From contig JAURGZ010000001.1 in NCBI GenBank assembly GCA_030833525.1, positions 1 through 64,000 of the forward strand: DNA of 64,000 nucleotides, read 5' to 3'. A model generated the notes under the pieces. It did not search any database. It worked only from the letters and a program-made list of their open reading frames with translations, and was not told the DNA's origin. Below are positions 49,232 through 58,527 of the stretch, in pieces (position 1 is the stretch's first letter; each line of letters opens with the position of its first letter). Source of the DNA: Bacteroidota bacterium (lineage in GTDB: Bacteria > Bacteroidota > Bacteroidia > NS11-12g > UBA955). The translations under genes and the position numbers were made by a program.

Positions 49232-50656
49232 ATGGGACACGGACATCACATTGAAATAAAACAAGAGAACTTTGTAGTTCCTGCTAAAGCCAAACGGTTT
49301 GCCATCCTCATGATGGTAATAGGCTTGGTATTGACGGGCATTGGTTTGGCCACTTTGGGTGGTTCCAATGCACATTCGCACGATGCAGTGGCTCATGAGA
49401 CAGAAGCCCATGCTGCTGAGTCTCATCAAGAGAACCACGGCGGCGAAACTGCTGCGGCTCATGAAAGTCATGAAGAAGCCCATGCTGAAGCCCATGGCAA
49501 TGTGGAAAATGAGAAATTTGGCCCTCGTGCTGCATTCCATGCAGAAGAAAAGCCTGCTATGACCCGTTTTTGGGCGAATTTGCTGGTGGCTGGATTTTAC
49601 TTCCTGATGATTTCGCTTTGCGCCCTTTTCTGGGTAGCAGTTCAATACGTAGCCAACGCCGGTTGGTCCACCGCCATCAAGCGCGTTCCCGAGGCCATGC
49701 TTACGTTCATCCCTGTGCCTTTTGTGGTATTGATGTTGGCCGTTTTGGTGGCCAAGACTGATTTGTACCACTGGGCTCATTATGAGCACTTGCACTTGGG
49801 ACCTGGAGATGCAGGTTATGACAAGGTATTGGACGGCAAGAGCGGTTTCTTGAATTCCACTATGTTGTTGGCTTTCCCCACCATTTTGGTAGCCATTTGG
49901 TACATGTTGGGTCGCAAACTTCGCAGTTTGTCAGCCCAAGAGGATCAAGCGACCAAAGGCGATGTAAGCTTCTTCAAGAAGAGCATTCGCTATTCAGCTG
50001 GCTTTGCAGTGTTGTTTGGTTTCACCATCAGCATCATTGTTTGGTTGTTTATCATGAGCGTTGATGCTCACTGGTATTCTACGATTTTTGGTGTTTACAA
50101 CTTCATTTCTACTTGGGTAACGGCCATATCCATCATTGCCTTGTTCGTGGTTTATTTGAAGAAAGAAGGCTATTTGGCCATTGTTTCTGACGAACACATC
50201 CATGACTTGGGTAAGTTCATGTTTGCCTTTACCATTTTCTGGGCTTACGTATGGTTGAGCCAGTACTTGTTGATTTGGTACGCGCACATTCCCGAAGAGA
50301 TGTACTACTATCAGATTCGATTTGAAGATTACAAGGCCAATTTCTTGGGTAACTTGATTTTGAACTTCTGCGTACCCTTCTTGTTCTTATTGATGCGTTC
50401 AGCGAAGCGTTTCCGCCCCTTGTTGGTGACCATCGCTGTGACCATGTGTTTGGCTCACTATCACGACATTTGGTTCAATGTGTTCCCCGGCGTTTTCGGC
50501 CCTGGAATGCAAATCGGAGTCATGGAAGTAGGTGTATACATGACCTTTGCTGGTCTGTTTATCTACTGGGTATTGACGGCGTTGACCAAACGCGGTTTGA
50601 TTGCCGTGAACCACCCCTACATCGAGGAATCTGCACACCACGACGTGGGAGTTTAA
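49232..50656 (+). CDS. actF: Alternative complex III ActF (quinol:cytochrome c oxidoreductase membrane subunit) with His-rich segment
   Basis: 'FGFTISIIVWLFIMSVDAHWYSTIFGVYNFISTWVTAI', 'EDYKANFLGNLILNF', 'AHYHDIWFNVFPGVFG'. Confidence 0.92.
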   Translation: MGHGHHIEIKQENFVVPAKAKRFAILMMVIGLVLTGIGLATLGGSNAHSHDAVAHETEAHAAESHQENHGGETAAAHESHEEAHAEAHGNVENEKFGPRAAFHAEEKPAMTRFWANLLVAGFYFLMISLCALFWVAVQYVANAGWSTAIKRVPEAMLTFIPVPFVVLMLAVLVAKTDLYHWAHYEHLHLGPGDAGYDKVLDGKSGFLNSTMLLAFPTILVAIWYMLGRKLRSLSAQEDQATKGDVSFFKKSIRYSAGFAVLFGFTISIIVWLFIMSVDAHWYSTIFGVYNFISTWVTAISIIALFVVYLKKEGYLAIVSDEHIHDLGKFMFAFTIFWAYVWLSQYLLIWYAHIPEEMYYYQIRFEDYKANFLGNLILNFCVPFLFLLMRSAKRFRPLLVTIAVTMCLAHYHDIWFNVFPGVFGPGMQIGVMEVGVYMTFAGLFIYWVLTALTKRGLIAVNHPYIEESAHHDVGV

Positions 50657-50675
50657 GACGCTCGAAATAAGCTTG

Positions 50676-50706
50676 AAAAAGGGCCACCATCGGTGGCCCT
50701 TTTTCG
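50676..50706 (+). terminator. Intrinsic terminator at end of act operon
   Basis: AAAAAGGGCCACCatcGGTGGCCCTTTTTC. Confidence 0.87.
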
Positions 50707-50728
50707 TATCCAAGCCCTTGAAAAATCG

Positions 50729-50736
50729 TAATTTTG
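50729..50736 (+). promoter_or_regulatory. -7 element TAATTTTG, 6 nt before valS ATG
   Basis: cgTAATTTTGcagcgaATG. Confidence 0.5.
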
Positions 50737-50742
50737 CAGCGA

Positions 50743-53364
50743 ATGGAATTATCGGCGAAATACAGTCCCAATGAAATAGAAGGCAAGTGGTACAGCTATT
50801 GGCTGGAGCAGCGTTTGTTTGAATCAAAGCCCGATCATCGCAAACCCTACACCGTGGTGATACCCCCTCCCAATGTAACAGGGGTGTTGCACATGGGCCA
50901 TATGTTGAACAACACCATTCAAGATGTATTGGTTCGACGTGCGCGCATGAAGGGCTTCAATGCTTGTTGGGTGCCGGGAACCGATCATGCCAGCATTGCA
51001 ACAGAAGCCAAAGTTGTCAAGTTGTTGGCTTCGCAAGGCATTCAAAAGAAAGACCTCAGCCGTGAAGACTTTCTGAAACACGCCTGGGATTGGAAAGAGA
51101 AATACGGGGGCATCATTCTGGAACAGTTGAAAAAGTTGGGATCCAGCTGCGATTGGTCCCGCACACGCTTTACCATGGAGCCCAGTCTGTATCAAGCGGT
51201 GGTTGATGTTTTCGTTGATCTGTACCAAAAAGGGTTGATTTACCGCGGTACCAAAATGGTGAATTGGGATCCTGAGGGTTTGACCACATTAAGCGACGAA
51301 GAGGTTATTTTCAGAGAGCAGTACGACCAATTGTATTACGTCAAATACGAAGGTGTTGACTTTGATGGGTCGTTACAGGTTGCCACTGCTCGCCCCGAAA
51401 CCATAGCGGGCGACGTGGCAGTTTGCGTGCATCCCGAAGATGAACGCTACCAAAACTGGATCGGCAAAAAAGTACGGGTACCCCTGATCAATAGGGAAGT
51501 GGCTATCATAGCCGATGACTACATCGATCGCGAATTTGGAACCGGTGTTCTGAAAGTCACTCCGGCCCACGATATTCACGATTACGAAATCGGCCAGAAA
51601 TTCCAATTGCCCATCATCGATACCTTGACCGAAGATGGACGAATCTCTGAGGCGGGTGCACGTTGCATAGGAATGGATCGATTCGAAGCCCGAAAGGTTT
51701 GGGTCGAGGACCTGAAGGCAGCAGGGCTGTTGGAAAAGACCGAAGATTACACCCACAACGTGGGATTCTCCGAGCGCACCGATGCCGTCGTAGAGCCTCG
51801 AATTTCAACCCAGTGGTTCCTGGACATGAAGAAATTCATGGAAAAGAACCCCGAGGTGCTCAGTTCGGTGATGAGCGATGAGGTTCGATTCTTTCCTGAA
51901 AAATTGAAAAATACCTACCGCCATTGGATGGAGAATGTACGCGATTGGAACATTTCTCGTCAGTTGTGGTGGGGCCATCGCATTCCGGCCTGGTATAGTC
52001 CTGATGGGGAATTCGTGGTAGCGGCCACCGCTGAACAAGCTCAAGCTGAGTTTGCAAACAAAGGCAAGTCCATTCATGTCCATGATTTGGTTCAAGACCC
52101 CGATGTACTCGATACTTGGTTCAGCAGCTGGCTGTGGCCCATATCGGTATTCGATGGAATAGGAGCCAACGCTGACCGCAGCGAGCTCGATTATTATTAC
52201 CCCACCCAGGATTTGGTCACCGGGCCCGATATATTGTTCTTTTGGGTGGCTCGCATGATCATGGCCGGCTATGAGTTTGAAGGGAAGAAGCCTTTTGAAA
52301 ACGTGTATTTCACAGGTCTGATTCGCGATAAACAACGCCGCAAAATGTCCAAGAGTCTGGGCAACAGTCCCGATGCCTTGGAATTGATTGAACGCTTTGG
52401 CGCCGATGCCGTTCGAATGGGATTGCTTCTTTGTGCACCCGCTGGAAATGACATTTTGTTTGACGAGAGCCAGATTGAGCAGGGCCGAAATTTCTGCAAT
52501 AAAATTTGGAACGCGTATCGCTTGGTTGAGATGTGGGAGCCAGTTGAAGTGGCTCAACGACCTTACGAGAAAGAAGCGGGTGACTGGTTTGAGAAACGCT
52601 TGAATTCAGCCCTTGCAGAGAACGAGCATCACTTTGGTCAATTCCGCTTAAGCGATGCCTTGATGAATCTCTATAAATTGGTATGGGATGACTTCTGCTC
52701 CGTATACTTAGAGGCCATTAAACCGGCTTATGGGGAGCGAATTTCTGAAACCGCATGGAATCAAGCGAGAGCCTATTTCGCAACCTTGGTTCGAGCTTTG
52801 CATCCCTTCATGCCCTTCATTACCGAAGAGTTGCACCATGCCCTGCACGAGCAGAAACCCAGTGCAGCGTGTGCTGTGAGTGATTATCCGGTGGTGGAAG
52901 TACAGGTTCAAAACGACGCATTGGATCCCATGGCTATGGTGAGTGAAGTGCGAAATTTGCGGGCACAAAAGGGGATTTCACCCAAAGAAGCCCTGGAGAT
53001 TTGCATATTCGGGGATCCCGACCTCTTAAAAGGATACGGCCATATGGTCTCCAAGATGGCCAACTGCACGGCAGTTTGGAACCCCAGTGATCGCCCCACG
53101 GGCGCAGCCTCATTCTTGGTGGGAACCTTAGAGGTTCTGGTCGCCTTAGGTCAATCTTTGGATGTAGAAGGAGAGAAGGAACGCATTCTGCAGGAAATGA
53201 ATCGCTTGAAAGGCTTCTTGAAAGGAGTAGAATCCAAGCTCAACAACGAAAAGTTTGTTGCCAATGCCCAAGCTGATGTGGTGGAACGTGAGCGTCAAAA
53301 ACAAAGCGATACCCTCACCAAGTTGAAAAACCTAGAAGGTCAATTGGCCGCCTTGGGTTCCTAG
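50743..53364 (+). CDS. valS: Valyl-tRNA synthetase
   Basis: 'PPPNVTGVLHMGHMLNNTIQDVLVRRARMKGFNACWVPGTDHASIATE'; 'DKQRRKMSKSLGNSPD'. Confidence 0.97.
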   Translation: MELSAKYSPNEIEGKWYSYWLEQRLFESKPDHRKPYTVVIPPPNVTGVLHMGHMLNNTIQDVLVRRARMKGFNACWVPGTDHASIATEAKVVKLLASQGIQKKDLSREDFLKHAWDWKEKYGGIILEQLKKLGSSCDWSRTRFTMEPSLYQAVVDVFVDLYQKGLIYRGTKMVNWDPEGLTTLSDEEVIFREQYDQLYYVKYEGVDFDGSLQVATARPETIAGDVAVCVHPEDERYQNWIGKKVRVPLINREVAIIADDYIDREFGTGVLKVTPAHDIHDYEIGQKFQLPIIDTLTEDGRISEAGARCIGMDRFEARKVWVEDLKAAGLLEKTEDYTHNVGFSERTDAVVEPRISTQWFLDMKKFMEKNPEVLSSVMSDEVRFFPEKLKNTYRHWMENVRDWNISRQLWWGHRIPAWYSPDGEFVVAATAEQAQAEFANKGKSIHVHDLVQDPDVLDTWFSSWLWPISVFDGIGANADRSELDYYYPTQDLVTGPDILFFWVARMIMAGYEFEGKKPFENVYFTGLIRDKQRRKMSKSLGNSPDALELIERFGADAVRMGLLLCAPAGNDILFDESQIEQGRNFCNKIWNAYRLVEMWEPVEVAQRPYEKEAGDWFEKRLNSALAENEHHFGQFRLSDALMNLYKLVWDDFCSVYLEAIKPAYGERISETAWNQARAYFATLVRALHPFMPFITEELHHALHEQKPSAACAVSDYPVVEVQVQNDALDPMAMVSEVRNLRAQKGISPKEALEICIFGDPDLLKGYGHMVSKMANCTAVWNPSDRPTGAASFLVGTLEVLVALGQSLDVEGEKERILQEMNRLKGFLKGVESKLNNEKFVANAQADVVERERQKQSDTLTKLKNLEGQLAALGS

Positions 53365-53367
53365 TAT

Positions 53368-53397
53368 AAAAAAAGGAGGGCAAAGCCCTCCTTTTTT
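53368..53397. terminator. Bidirectional intrinsic terminator between convergent valS and haloperoxidase genes
   Basis: AAAAAAGGAGGGCaaaGCCCTCCTTTTTT. Confidence 0.85.
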
Positions 53398-53415
53398 GCA
53401 ATACCATCCATATTG

Positions 53416-54750
53416 CTATTGCCGGGTTTGAAGATGGGCGATGTGGTATTCGCCTAATTTCATTCCCTGATCGCGTCCATGAACGATGGCATCGCGAAAG
53501 TGAATGCCTCCGTACAAACGGCTGAAGCAAGCTTCTTTGGCCGCTGCATGGAAATTGGCAAATGCTCGCGTTCCCAGTCCAAACTCCATTTCAGCGCTGT
53601 CAATGTAGCTGACTTCACCAAAAATATCGGTTAGAATGGTGGCGGCTGCACCAGATACCACACTGTGTGCACTGGGGTACTCAGGAAAAGAGGGTGTTTG
53701 AATGGCGGGAGACCAAGCCGAATCCCAATGGTTGCGAATGACGGTCTCAGGCCGAATGTACTCGTATTTGTATTTGGCTTTGAAAGCCATGATGAAGGCA
53801 TCGTACACAGCTGCAGACAATCGAACCATGCCTTCAGCCGATTCCATAAGAGTCAAGTGTTGGTTGCGCGCAACGGTGCTGTAAGTGGAAAGCCAATGAC
53901 CCAAAGGACTCACTTTCAATATGTTGATGGTGGCATGGCCGTAATGTACGGTGGCATTTGGGTTGTCGTCCCAGTATTTAGCCATGCGCAAGCCATTGCT
54001 GTCCAAATGAGAAACCGTGTCTTTTACTTCTTGTGCCTGCATCATGTAAGCCGAAGTTGGATCGGTTGAATAGGGTGCCGGTCCTGGCAGGGGAATGAAT
54101 TCAGCATCGGGAGCCAAGCTAGGCCTGATTTTGCCCCAGTTGGGTTCTACCGCGTCTGAAAAGTTGGGAGAGGTGGGTTGCCAGTATCCAGGAGCATTCT
54201 TGGCGAGGTAATATTCCTTGCCTCGGTAGTAGTTAAAAGAGTCGCTTTTTGACCATTCGACAATTTGTTTGCCTACTTCTTCTCCCCATGCCACAGAATT
54301 GTTGAACACTTTGGAACTCAATTGCTTTTTGTAGAAGGCGAGTTGCCGGTCTCTGAAATTGGCAATGCTGTCTTCTTTGTAGACCAAGGCCTTAGATGTA
54401 TAAGTATGGGCAGCTATGGCCACCAAATCCAAGCAAAAATCTTGACTGGTGTCCAAGCTTAGGTTTAGGGCGGGCAAATCGTGCAACTGACCGGCTAGGC
54501 TTTTTTGTTCAGGATAAAACGGCACCAATGATTCGTAAGCCGCGACGGCAGCATAGAAATAACGACGTCCACCCACGGGAGGGGGAACACGGTCTACTAC
54601 CACTGCATTTTGAATGGCGATGTTGCAATCGCTCAGGGCATCGTGGTTGAGAATAGATCGGTGTTCAGTAGGTTCTTGGTTGCAACTGGGCGCTAAAAAT
54701 GCCGCGCTCATGGCTAACAATAGGCCTAATCTGTATTGGAATTTCATCAT
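53416..54750 (-). CDS. Vanadium-dependent haloperoxidase / PAP2-superfamily lipoprotein
   Basis: Lipobox FLAPSC; 'KYKYEYIRPETVI', 'FPEYPSAHSVVSGAAATIL', 'RLYGGIHFRDAIVHGRDQG'. Confidence 0.9.
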   Translation of the reverse strand: MMKFQYRLGLLLAMSAAFLAPSCNQEPTEHRSILNHDALSDCNIAIQNAVVVDRVPPPVGGRRYFYAAVAAYESLVPFYPEQKSLAGQLHDLPALNLSLDTSQDFCLDLVAIAAHTYTSKALVYKEDSIANFRDRQLAFYKKQLSSKVFNNSVAWGEEVGKQIVEWSKSDSFNYYRGKEYYLAKNAPGYWQPTSPNFSDAVEPNWGKIRPSLAPDAEFIPLPGPAPYSTDPTSAYMMQAQEVKDTVSHLDSNGLRMAKYWDDNPNATVHYGHATINILKVSPLGHWLSTYSTVARNQHLTLMESAEGMVRLSAAVYDAFIMAFKAKYKYEYIRPETVIRNHWDSAWSPAIQTPSFPEYPSAHSVVSGAAATILTDIFGEVSYIDSAEMEFGLGTRAFANFHAAAKEACFSRLYGGIHFRDAIVHGRDQGMKLGEYHIAHLQTRQ

Positions 54751-54773
54751 AGGAACGTAAAAATACAACAATT

Positions 54774-54803
54774 AAAAAAGGCCTCAGCAATCGCTGAGGC
54801 CCT
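54774..54803 (-). terminator. Intrinsic terminator after the 49-aa ORF
   Basis: Minus strand GGCCTCAGCgattGCTGAGGCCTTTTTT. Confidence 0.8.
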
Positions 54804-54836
54804 ATTTGAAATTTGGTTTCGTTCTAAATTGCAGGA

Positions 54837-54986
54837 TTATGCCTGGTCTTCGATCACGATTCCTGACTCGCCTTTGTAGGGAGACTGAATCTGAACGAAC
54901 GTCTTAAGGCGCTTGATATCAGCAACTCGCTTAGAAGAGCGGCTGCGGTTTTTTGCTTCTTTTCTTTTCAAACGTGTAACGGCCAT
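54837..54986 (-). CDS. 49-aa basic small protein (MAVTRLKRKEAKNRSRSSKRVADIKRLKTFVQIQSPYKGESGIVIEDQA); absent from supplied ORF track
   Basis: Clean ATG-to-TAA ORF between a TATATTTG promoter motif (55002-55009) and an intrinsic terminator. Confidence 0.75.
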   Translation of the reverse strand: MAVTRLKRKEAKNRSRSSKRVADIKRLKTFVQIQSPYKGESGIVIEDQA

Positions 54987-55001
54987 AACCTTATTTTGGT
55001 G

Positions 55002-55009
55002 CAAATATA
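55002..55009 (-). promoter_or_regulatory. -7 element TATATTTG for the 49-aa ORF
   Basis: CAAATATA on + strand, 15 nt from ATG. Confidence 0.5.
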
Positions 55010-55012
55010 GGG

Positions 55013-58000
55013 TCAATTCTTTACTGTGTCAAGTGTTTTGCCTTGAGCATTCACGAATTCTACCTTTTCCACGCTGGGATTGATCCAAACCCCAGGATAC
55101 GAGCTGCTGAGATAGCCATTGCCTGCACTCAAATTGACCTTTCTTTTGCCACCAACCTTCAGATAAACCCAAGCGTGTTGCGCATCTTTAGGTGCTCGTA
55201 AAAATCGATGAGTGCTTTTGGGACTCATGAAACTCAGCGCTTTGTTGTCGTTTTGGCCGGCCAGGAAAATAGGGCCGCTGGTACCGGGGACCACCAATAA
55301 ACTGCGTCCGTCACCCGGAACATAAAAGCCGCATTGGGCCCCATTTTCTGCAATCCACTGGGTTGGAGATTCTTGCTGATTCCACAATACAAAACCATTC
55401 AGGGCATCGTCCTTTCCGTGTTGGACTCGGGTAGAAGCATTGTTTCCAATGGCTAGAATATCTTCGAATCCGTCGGCATTCAAATCCAGGCTGGCCAGGC
55501 CATATAAAGGACCTGCTTGCGTCTCCCAAGGAAGCGATTCAATTCTGAATTTCCCACCCTCATTGACGGCCACAAAGTGGTCAAAATAATTGGCCAACTG
55601 ATATCGTTCCAGGTTTTCTTGGCCGAATATTTCCACAATGTCTTTGTTCGCGATGTCTTTGTAGGTGGTGAAATGCTTATTCATGAAGCCGGGATAAGCC
55701 CTAGCCATCTCCTCGAGTTGATACAGGGTATATTCCTTGCCTTGGCGCACTTTGCCAAAGAACATATCCATGCTGCCGTTTTGATCCAAATCGGTGTAAT
55801 ACACCTTCAAGGGTTCTTCTTGGGTAGCTTGTATGAAACTGTTTCGACCCTTATTGCCCACGACCACATCCAGATCTCCGTCGTTGTCAATGTCAATCGG
55901 CAATAGGCTATTGATCCAACCCGAATGCTGATCCAGGCCCCAGCTGGCGGTCGCGTTTTCAAAGCCATTACCCTTGTTGAGCAGCAGCACCAACGGGGTG
56001 TATTCCCCCGCTAATAACAAATCGAGTTTATTGTCTCCGTTGCAATCAGCAAAGGCGGCGGTGCAAACCATGCCTGCATTCGCCAGGGCAGGATACCAAG
56101 CTGAAGTCACATCGGTGAATCGACCTTGATCGTTTCTCAACAGGTAACTGCGAATGTCAATTTGGGGGTAGAAGCCAGGCATGACTCGGCCACCCACGAA
56201 CAGGTCCCAATCTCCATCGCCGTCCATGTCTCCCGAGATGACACAGGAGCCGCTGTTGAGCACGCGCGGAAGTCGCTCGCTTTGGTTGCTGAATTCACCA
56301 CGGCCATTGTTGATGTATAAGCGGTGAGCATACTGATCACTGGGCCAAGAATATTCGCTTCCACCTGCAGCCACGTAAAAATCAAGGTCGCCGTCGTTGT
56401 CAGCATCAAAGAAAAGGCATCCTGTAATGTCGACGTCCATGCCTTGCAACAGGGATTGTGCAGATTGCGCTTTGAACCGGCCACTTTTGTCTTGAATGAA
56501 GAAACTGGCTGCAGGTGCCTGATTGGGAACCCCGGTTCGGGCATTGGCAATGAAGATGTCTTCCAAACCGTCGCCATTGATGTCACCACTGCACATGCCA
56601 GGGCCGAGTCGTGTAAAACGATGGGGTAGCAAGGGCTCGCGTTTGAAATCGGGGTTTTCTTGTTCGCGGTGCCAGAATTCCAAGCCCAAATCAGCCGCCG
56701 TGAACCATTGATCACCTTGTTTTTCTCGGAATTCGCGTGGCTGTGCCTTGTCGTCGGTAACGGTCCAGAATCCTGAAGTTGGAATTTCTGAACTGCTCCA
56801 AGCACTTCCGTTGGGGAAAAAACAAACCACACTGTCAACCTGTACAGGGCTGATGAACAAACAGGGTTGTGAAGAACTTTGGTAGCCATGGGCCGAATTG
56901 AGCTCCATGATTTGTGTTTGATTGCCCCTGTGAATCAAAACTTTGGTTCCATAGCCCATGCGATTGCTCTTGCTCAAATTGAACTGGAGCTTGACCAAAG
57001 TGGGCTTGGGATTCAGGTTGTTTTGGTAAACCGACAATGGAGAACCTTGGTTGCAAATGATCAAATCAGCATCGCCATCTCCATCCAAATCTCCGTAAGC
57101 TGAACCGGTGCTCAAAGAGGGTTCTTCCAAACCCCAAGTTTCGGTGACTTTCTCAAATCCTTTACCTTTTTGGTTGAGGAAGGCATAGTTGCTGATCTTT
57201 TCAAAAGGCAACATGGACAAAAGCTCTTCATGCGTAACCCCTTTGCCCTCTTGCTGTTGTTTTCGGTTTTGAAACAGCATGAAGTCTTGGTCGGTAACGT
57301 CGCGGTAATAGCCATTGGTGATGTGCAAATCTTGGTAACCATCTCCGTCAAAGTCTACGAACAAGGGCGACCAACTCCAATCAGTTCTCGCGATGCCGAA
57401 TAAATAAGCTTCATCGCTGAATGCACCTTGCCCGTGGTTGATCTGCAGGGCGTTTTTCATATACTGATACCCATAGCCATTTTTAAAGCCCACCATGGTG
57501 TAGTCGTAATCTTTGGGCCCTCCCATGGTCATGAAACGGCGCTGGTCATCGGCGAGCATATCGACCGATAGAAAATCGAGTTTTCCATCGTTGTTGATGT
57601 CAGCTTGGTCGCTGCCCATGCTGTTGTTGCTCGTATGCTTGAAGCGTTGCGCATTTTCATCGACAAACCCACCCTGTTGGTTATTGATCAGCACGTAATC
57701 AGGAACATGGTAGTCGTTGCAGACGTATATGTCATCCCATCCGTCGGCGTTGATGTCAAAAACAGTAGCACTCAGTGCATACCCCATTGCTTTTACTCCC
57801 GCTTCTTCACTCACATCTTGGAAATGCCCGCCATCGTTTCGGTATAAATGCTGTTGGCTGTTGTCGTCCAATCGAAAGGTTTTGCTAAAACGAATGTCGA
57901 CATCGCTGAAAAACCGATCGGCGTGATTGGCCACATACAAATCCAAGTCGCCATCTCGATCGTAATCCAAAAAACTAGCCGTTGTGGCATTGCCTGGGTC

Positions 58001-58504
58001 ATCCAATCCATAGGCCTTGGCTTCTTCTTTGAAATTCAAGTTTCCCTGATTGACGAATAACAAATTCCTTTTTTTATCTCCATTTTGCGATGGCCCAGAT
58101 CGGCACACATAGATGTCCAATAAACCGTCGTTGTTGACATCGGCAAAACTCACACCTGTGCACCATTCAGAGGTGCTAACACCAGCGGCCTCTGTGATGT
58201 CTTCGAACTGCATGTTACCCTTGTTGCGATACAGTCGCGATGAACTTGAATTGCCGCTTACGAATACTTCGGGTAAGCCATCGTTGTCCAAATCACCAAT
58301 GCCTACACCATTGCCGTTGTACAAATAATGGTAGGTGAACTGGTTGAGGCTATCGTTTTCGGGAACTTCATTGGTGAAATCAATCCCCGTTTCGCTGGGA
58401 CTGAGCAGTTCAAAGCGACCCTCTAAAGACGGTGAACAACCTTGCATGCTCAACAGTCCCAGTGCCAGGGTACTGAGCAGGATGTGGGGTATATGTAGCT
58501 TCAT
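55013..58504 (-). CDS. FG-GAP/VCBS repeat CRTAC1/UnbV-like lipoprotein
   Basis: Lipobox LLSMQGC; many 'DxDxDGxxD' repeats, e.g. 'GIGDLDNDGLPEVFVSGN', 'FADVNNDGLLDIYVCRSG', 'DYDRDGDLDLYVAN'. Confidence 0.9.
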   Translation of the reverse strand: MKLHIPHILLSTLALGLLSMQGCSPSLEGRFELLSPSETGIDFTNEVPENDSLNQFTYHYLYNGNGVGIGDLDNDGLPEVFVSGNSSSSRLYRNKGNMQFEDITEAAGVSTSEWCTGVSFADVNNDGLLDIYVCRSGPSQNGDKKRNLLFVNQGNLNFKEEAKAYGLDDPGNATTASFLDYDRDGDLDLYVANHADRFFSDVDIRFSKTFRLDDNSQQHLYRNDGGHFQDVSEEAGVKAMGYALSATVFDINADGWDDIYVCNDYHVPDYVLINNQQGGFVDENAQRFKHTSNNSMGSDQADINNDGKLDFLSVDMLADDQRRFMTMGGPKDYDYTMVGFKNGYGYQYMKNALQINHGQGAFSDEAYLFGIARTDWSWSPLFVDFDGDGYQDLHITNGYYRDVTDQDFMLFQNRKQQQEGKGVTHEELLSMLPFEKISNYAFLNQKGKGFEKVTETWGLEEPSLSTGSAYGDLDGDGDADLIICNQGSPLSVYQNNLNPKPTLVKLQFNLSKSNRMGYGTKVLIHRGNQTQIMELNSAHGYQSSSQPCLFISPVQVDSVVCFFPNGSAWSSSEIPTSGFWTVTDDKAQPREFREKQGDQWFTAADLGLEFWHREQENPDFKREPLLPHRFTRLGPGMCSGDINGDGLEDIFIANARTGVPNQAPAASFFIQDKSGRFKAQSAQSLLQGMDVDITGCLFFDADNDGDLDFYVAAGGSEYSWPSDQYAHRLYINNGRGEFSNQSERLPRVLNSGSCVISGDMDGDGDWDLFVGGRVMPGFYPQIDIRSYLLRNDQGRFTDVTSAWYPALANAGMVCTAAFADCNGDNKLDLLLAGEYTPLVLLLNKGNGFENATASWGLDQHSGWINSLLPIDIDNDGDLDVVVGNKGRNSFIQATQEEPLKVYYTDLDQNGSMDMFFGKVRQGKEYTLYQLEEMARAYPGFMNKHFTTYKDIANKDIVEIFGQENLERYQLANYFDHFVAVNEGGKFRIESLPWETQAGPLYGLASLDLNADGFEDILAIGNNASTRVQHGKDDALNGFVLWNQQESPTQWIAENGAQCGFYVPGDGRSLLVVPGTSGPIFLAGQNDNKALSFMSPKSTHRFLRAPKDAQHAWVYLKVGGKRKVNLSAGNGYLSSSYPGVWINPSVEKVEFVNAQGKTLDTVKN

Positions 58505-58527
58505 GTGGGTAATTTACAAAATGGAGG

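Noticed and set aside
56137-56889. 250-aa ORF in another minus-strand frame inside the FG-GAP gene
   Set aside because: Out-of-frame shadow of the repeat-rich CDS.
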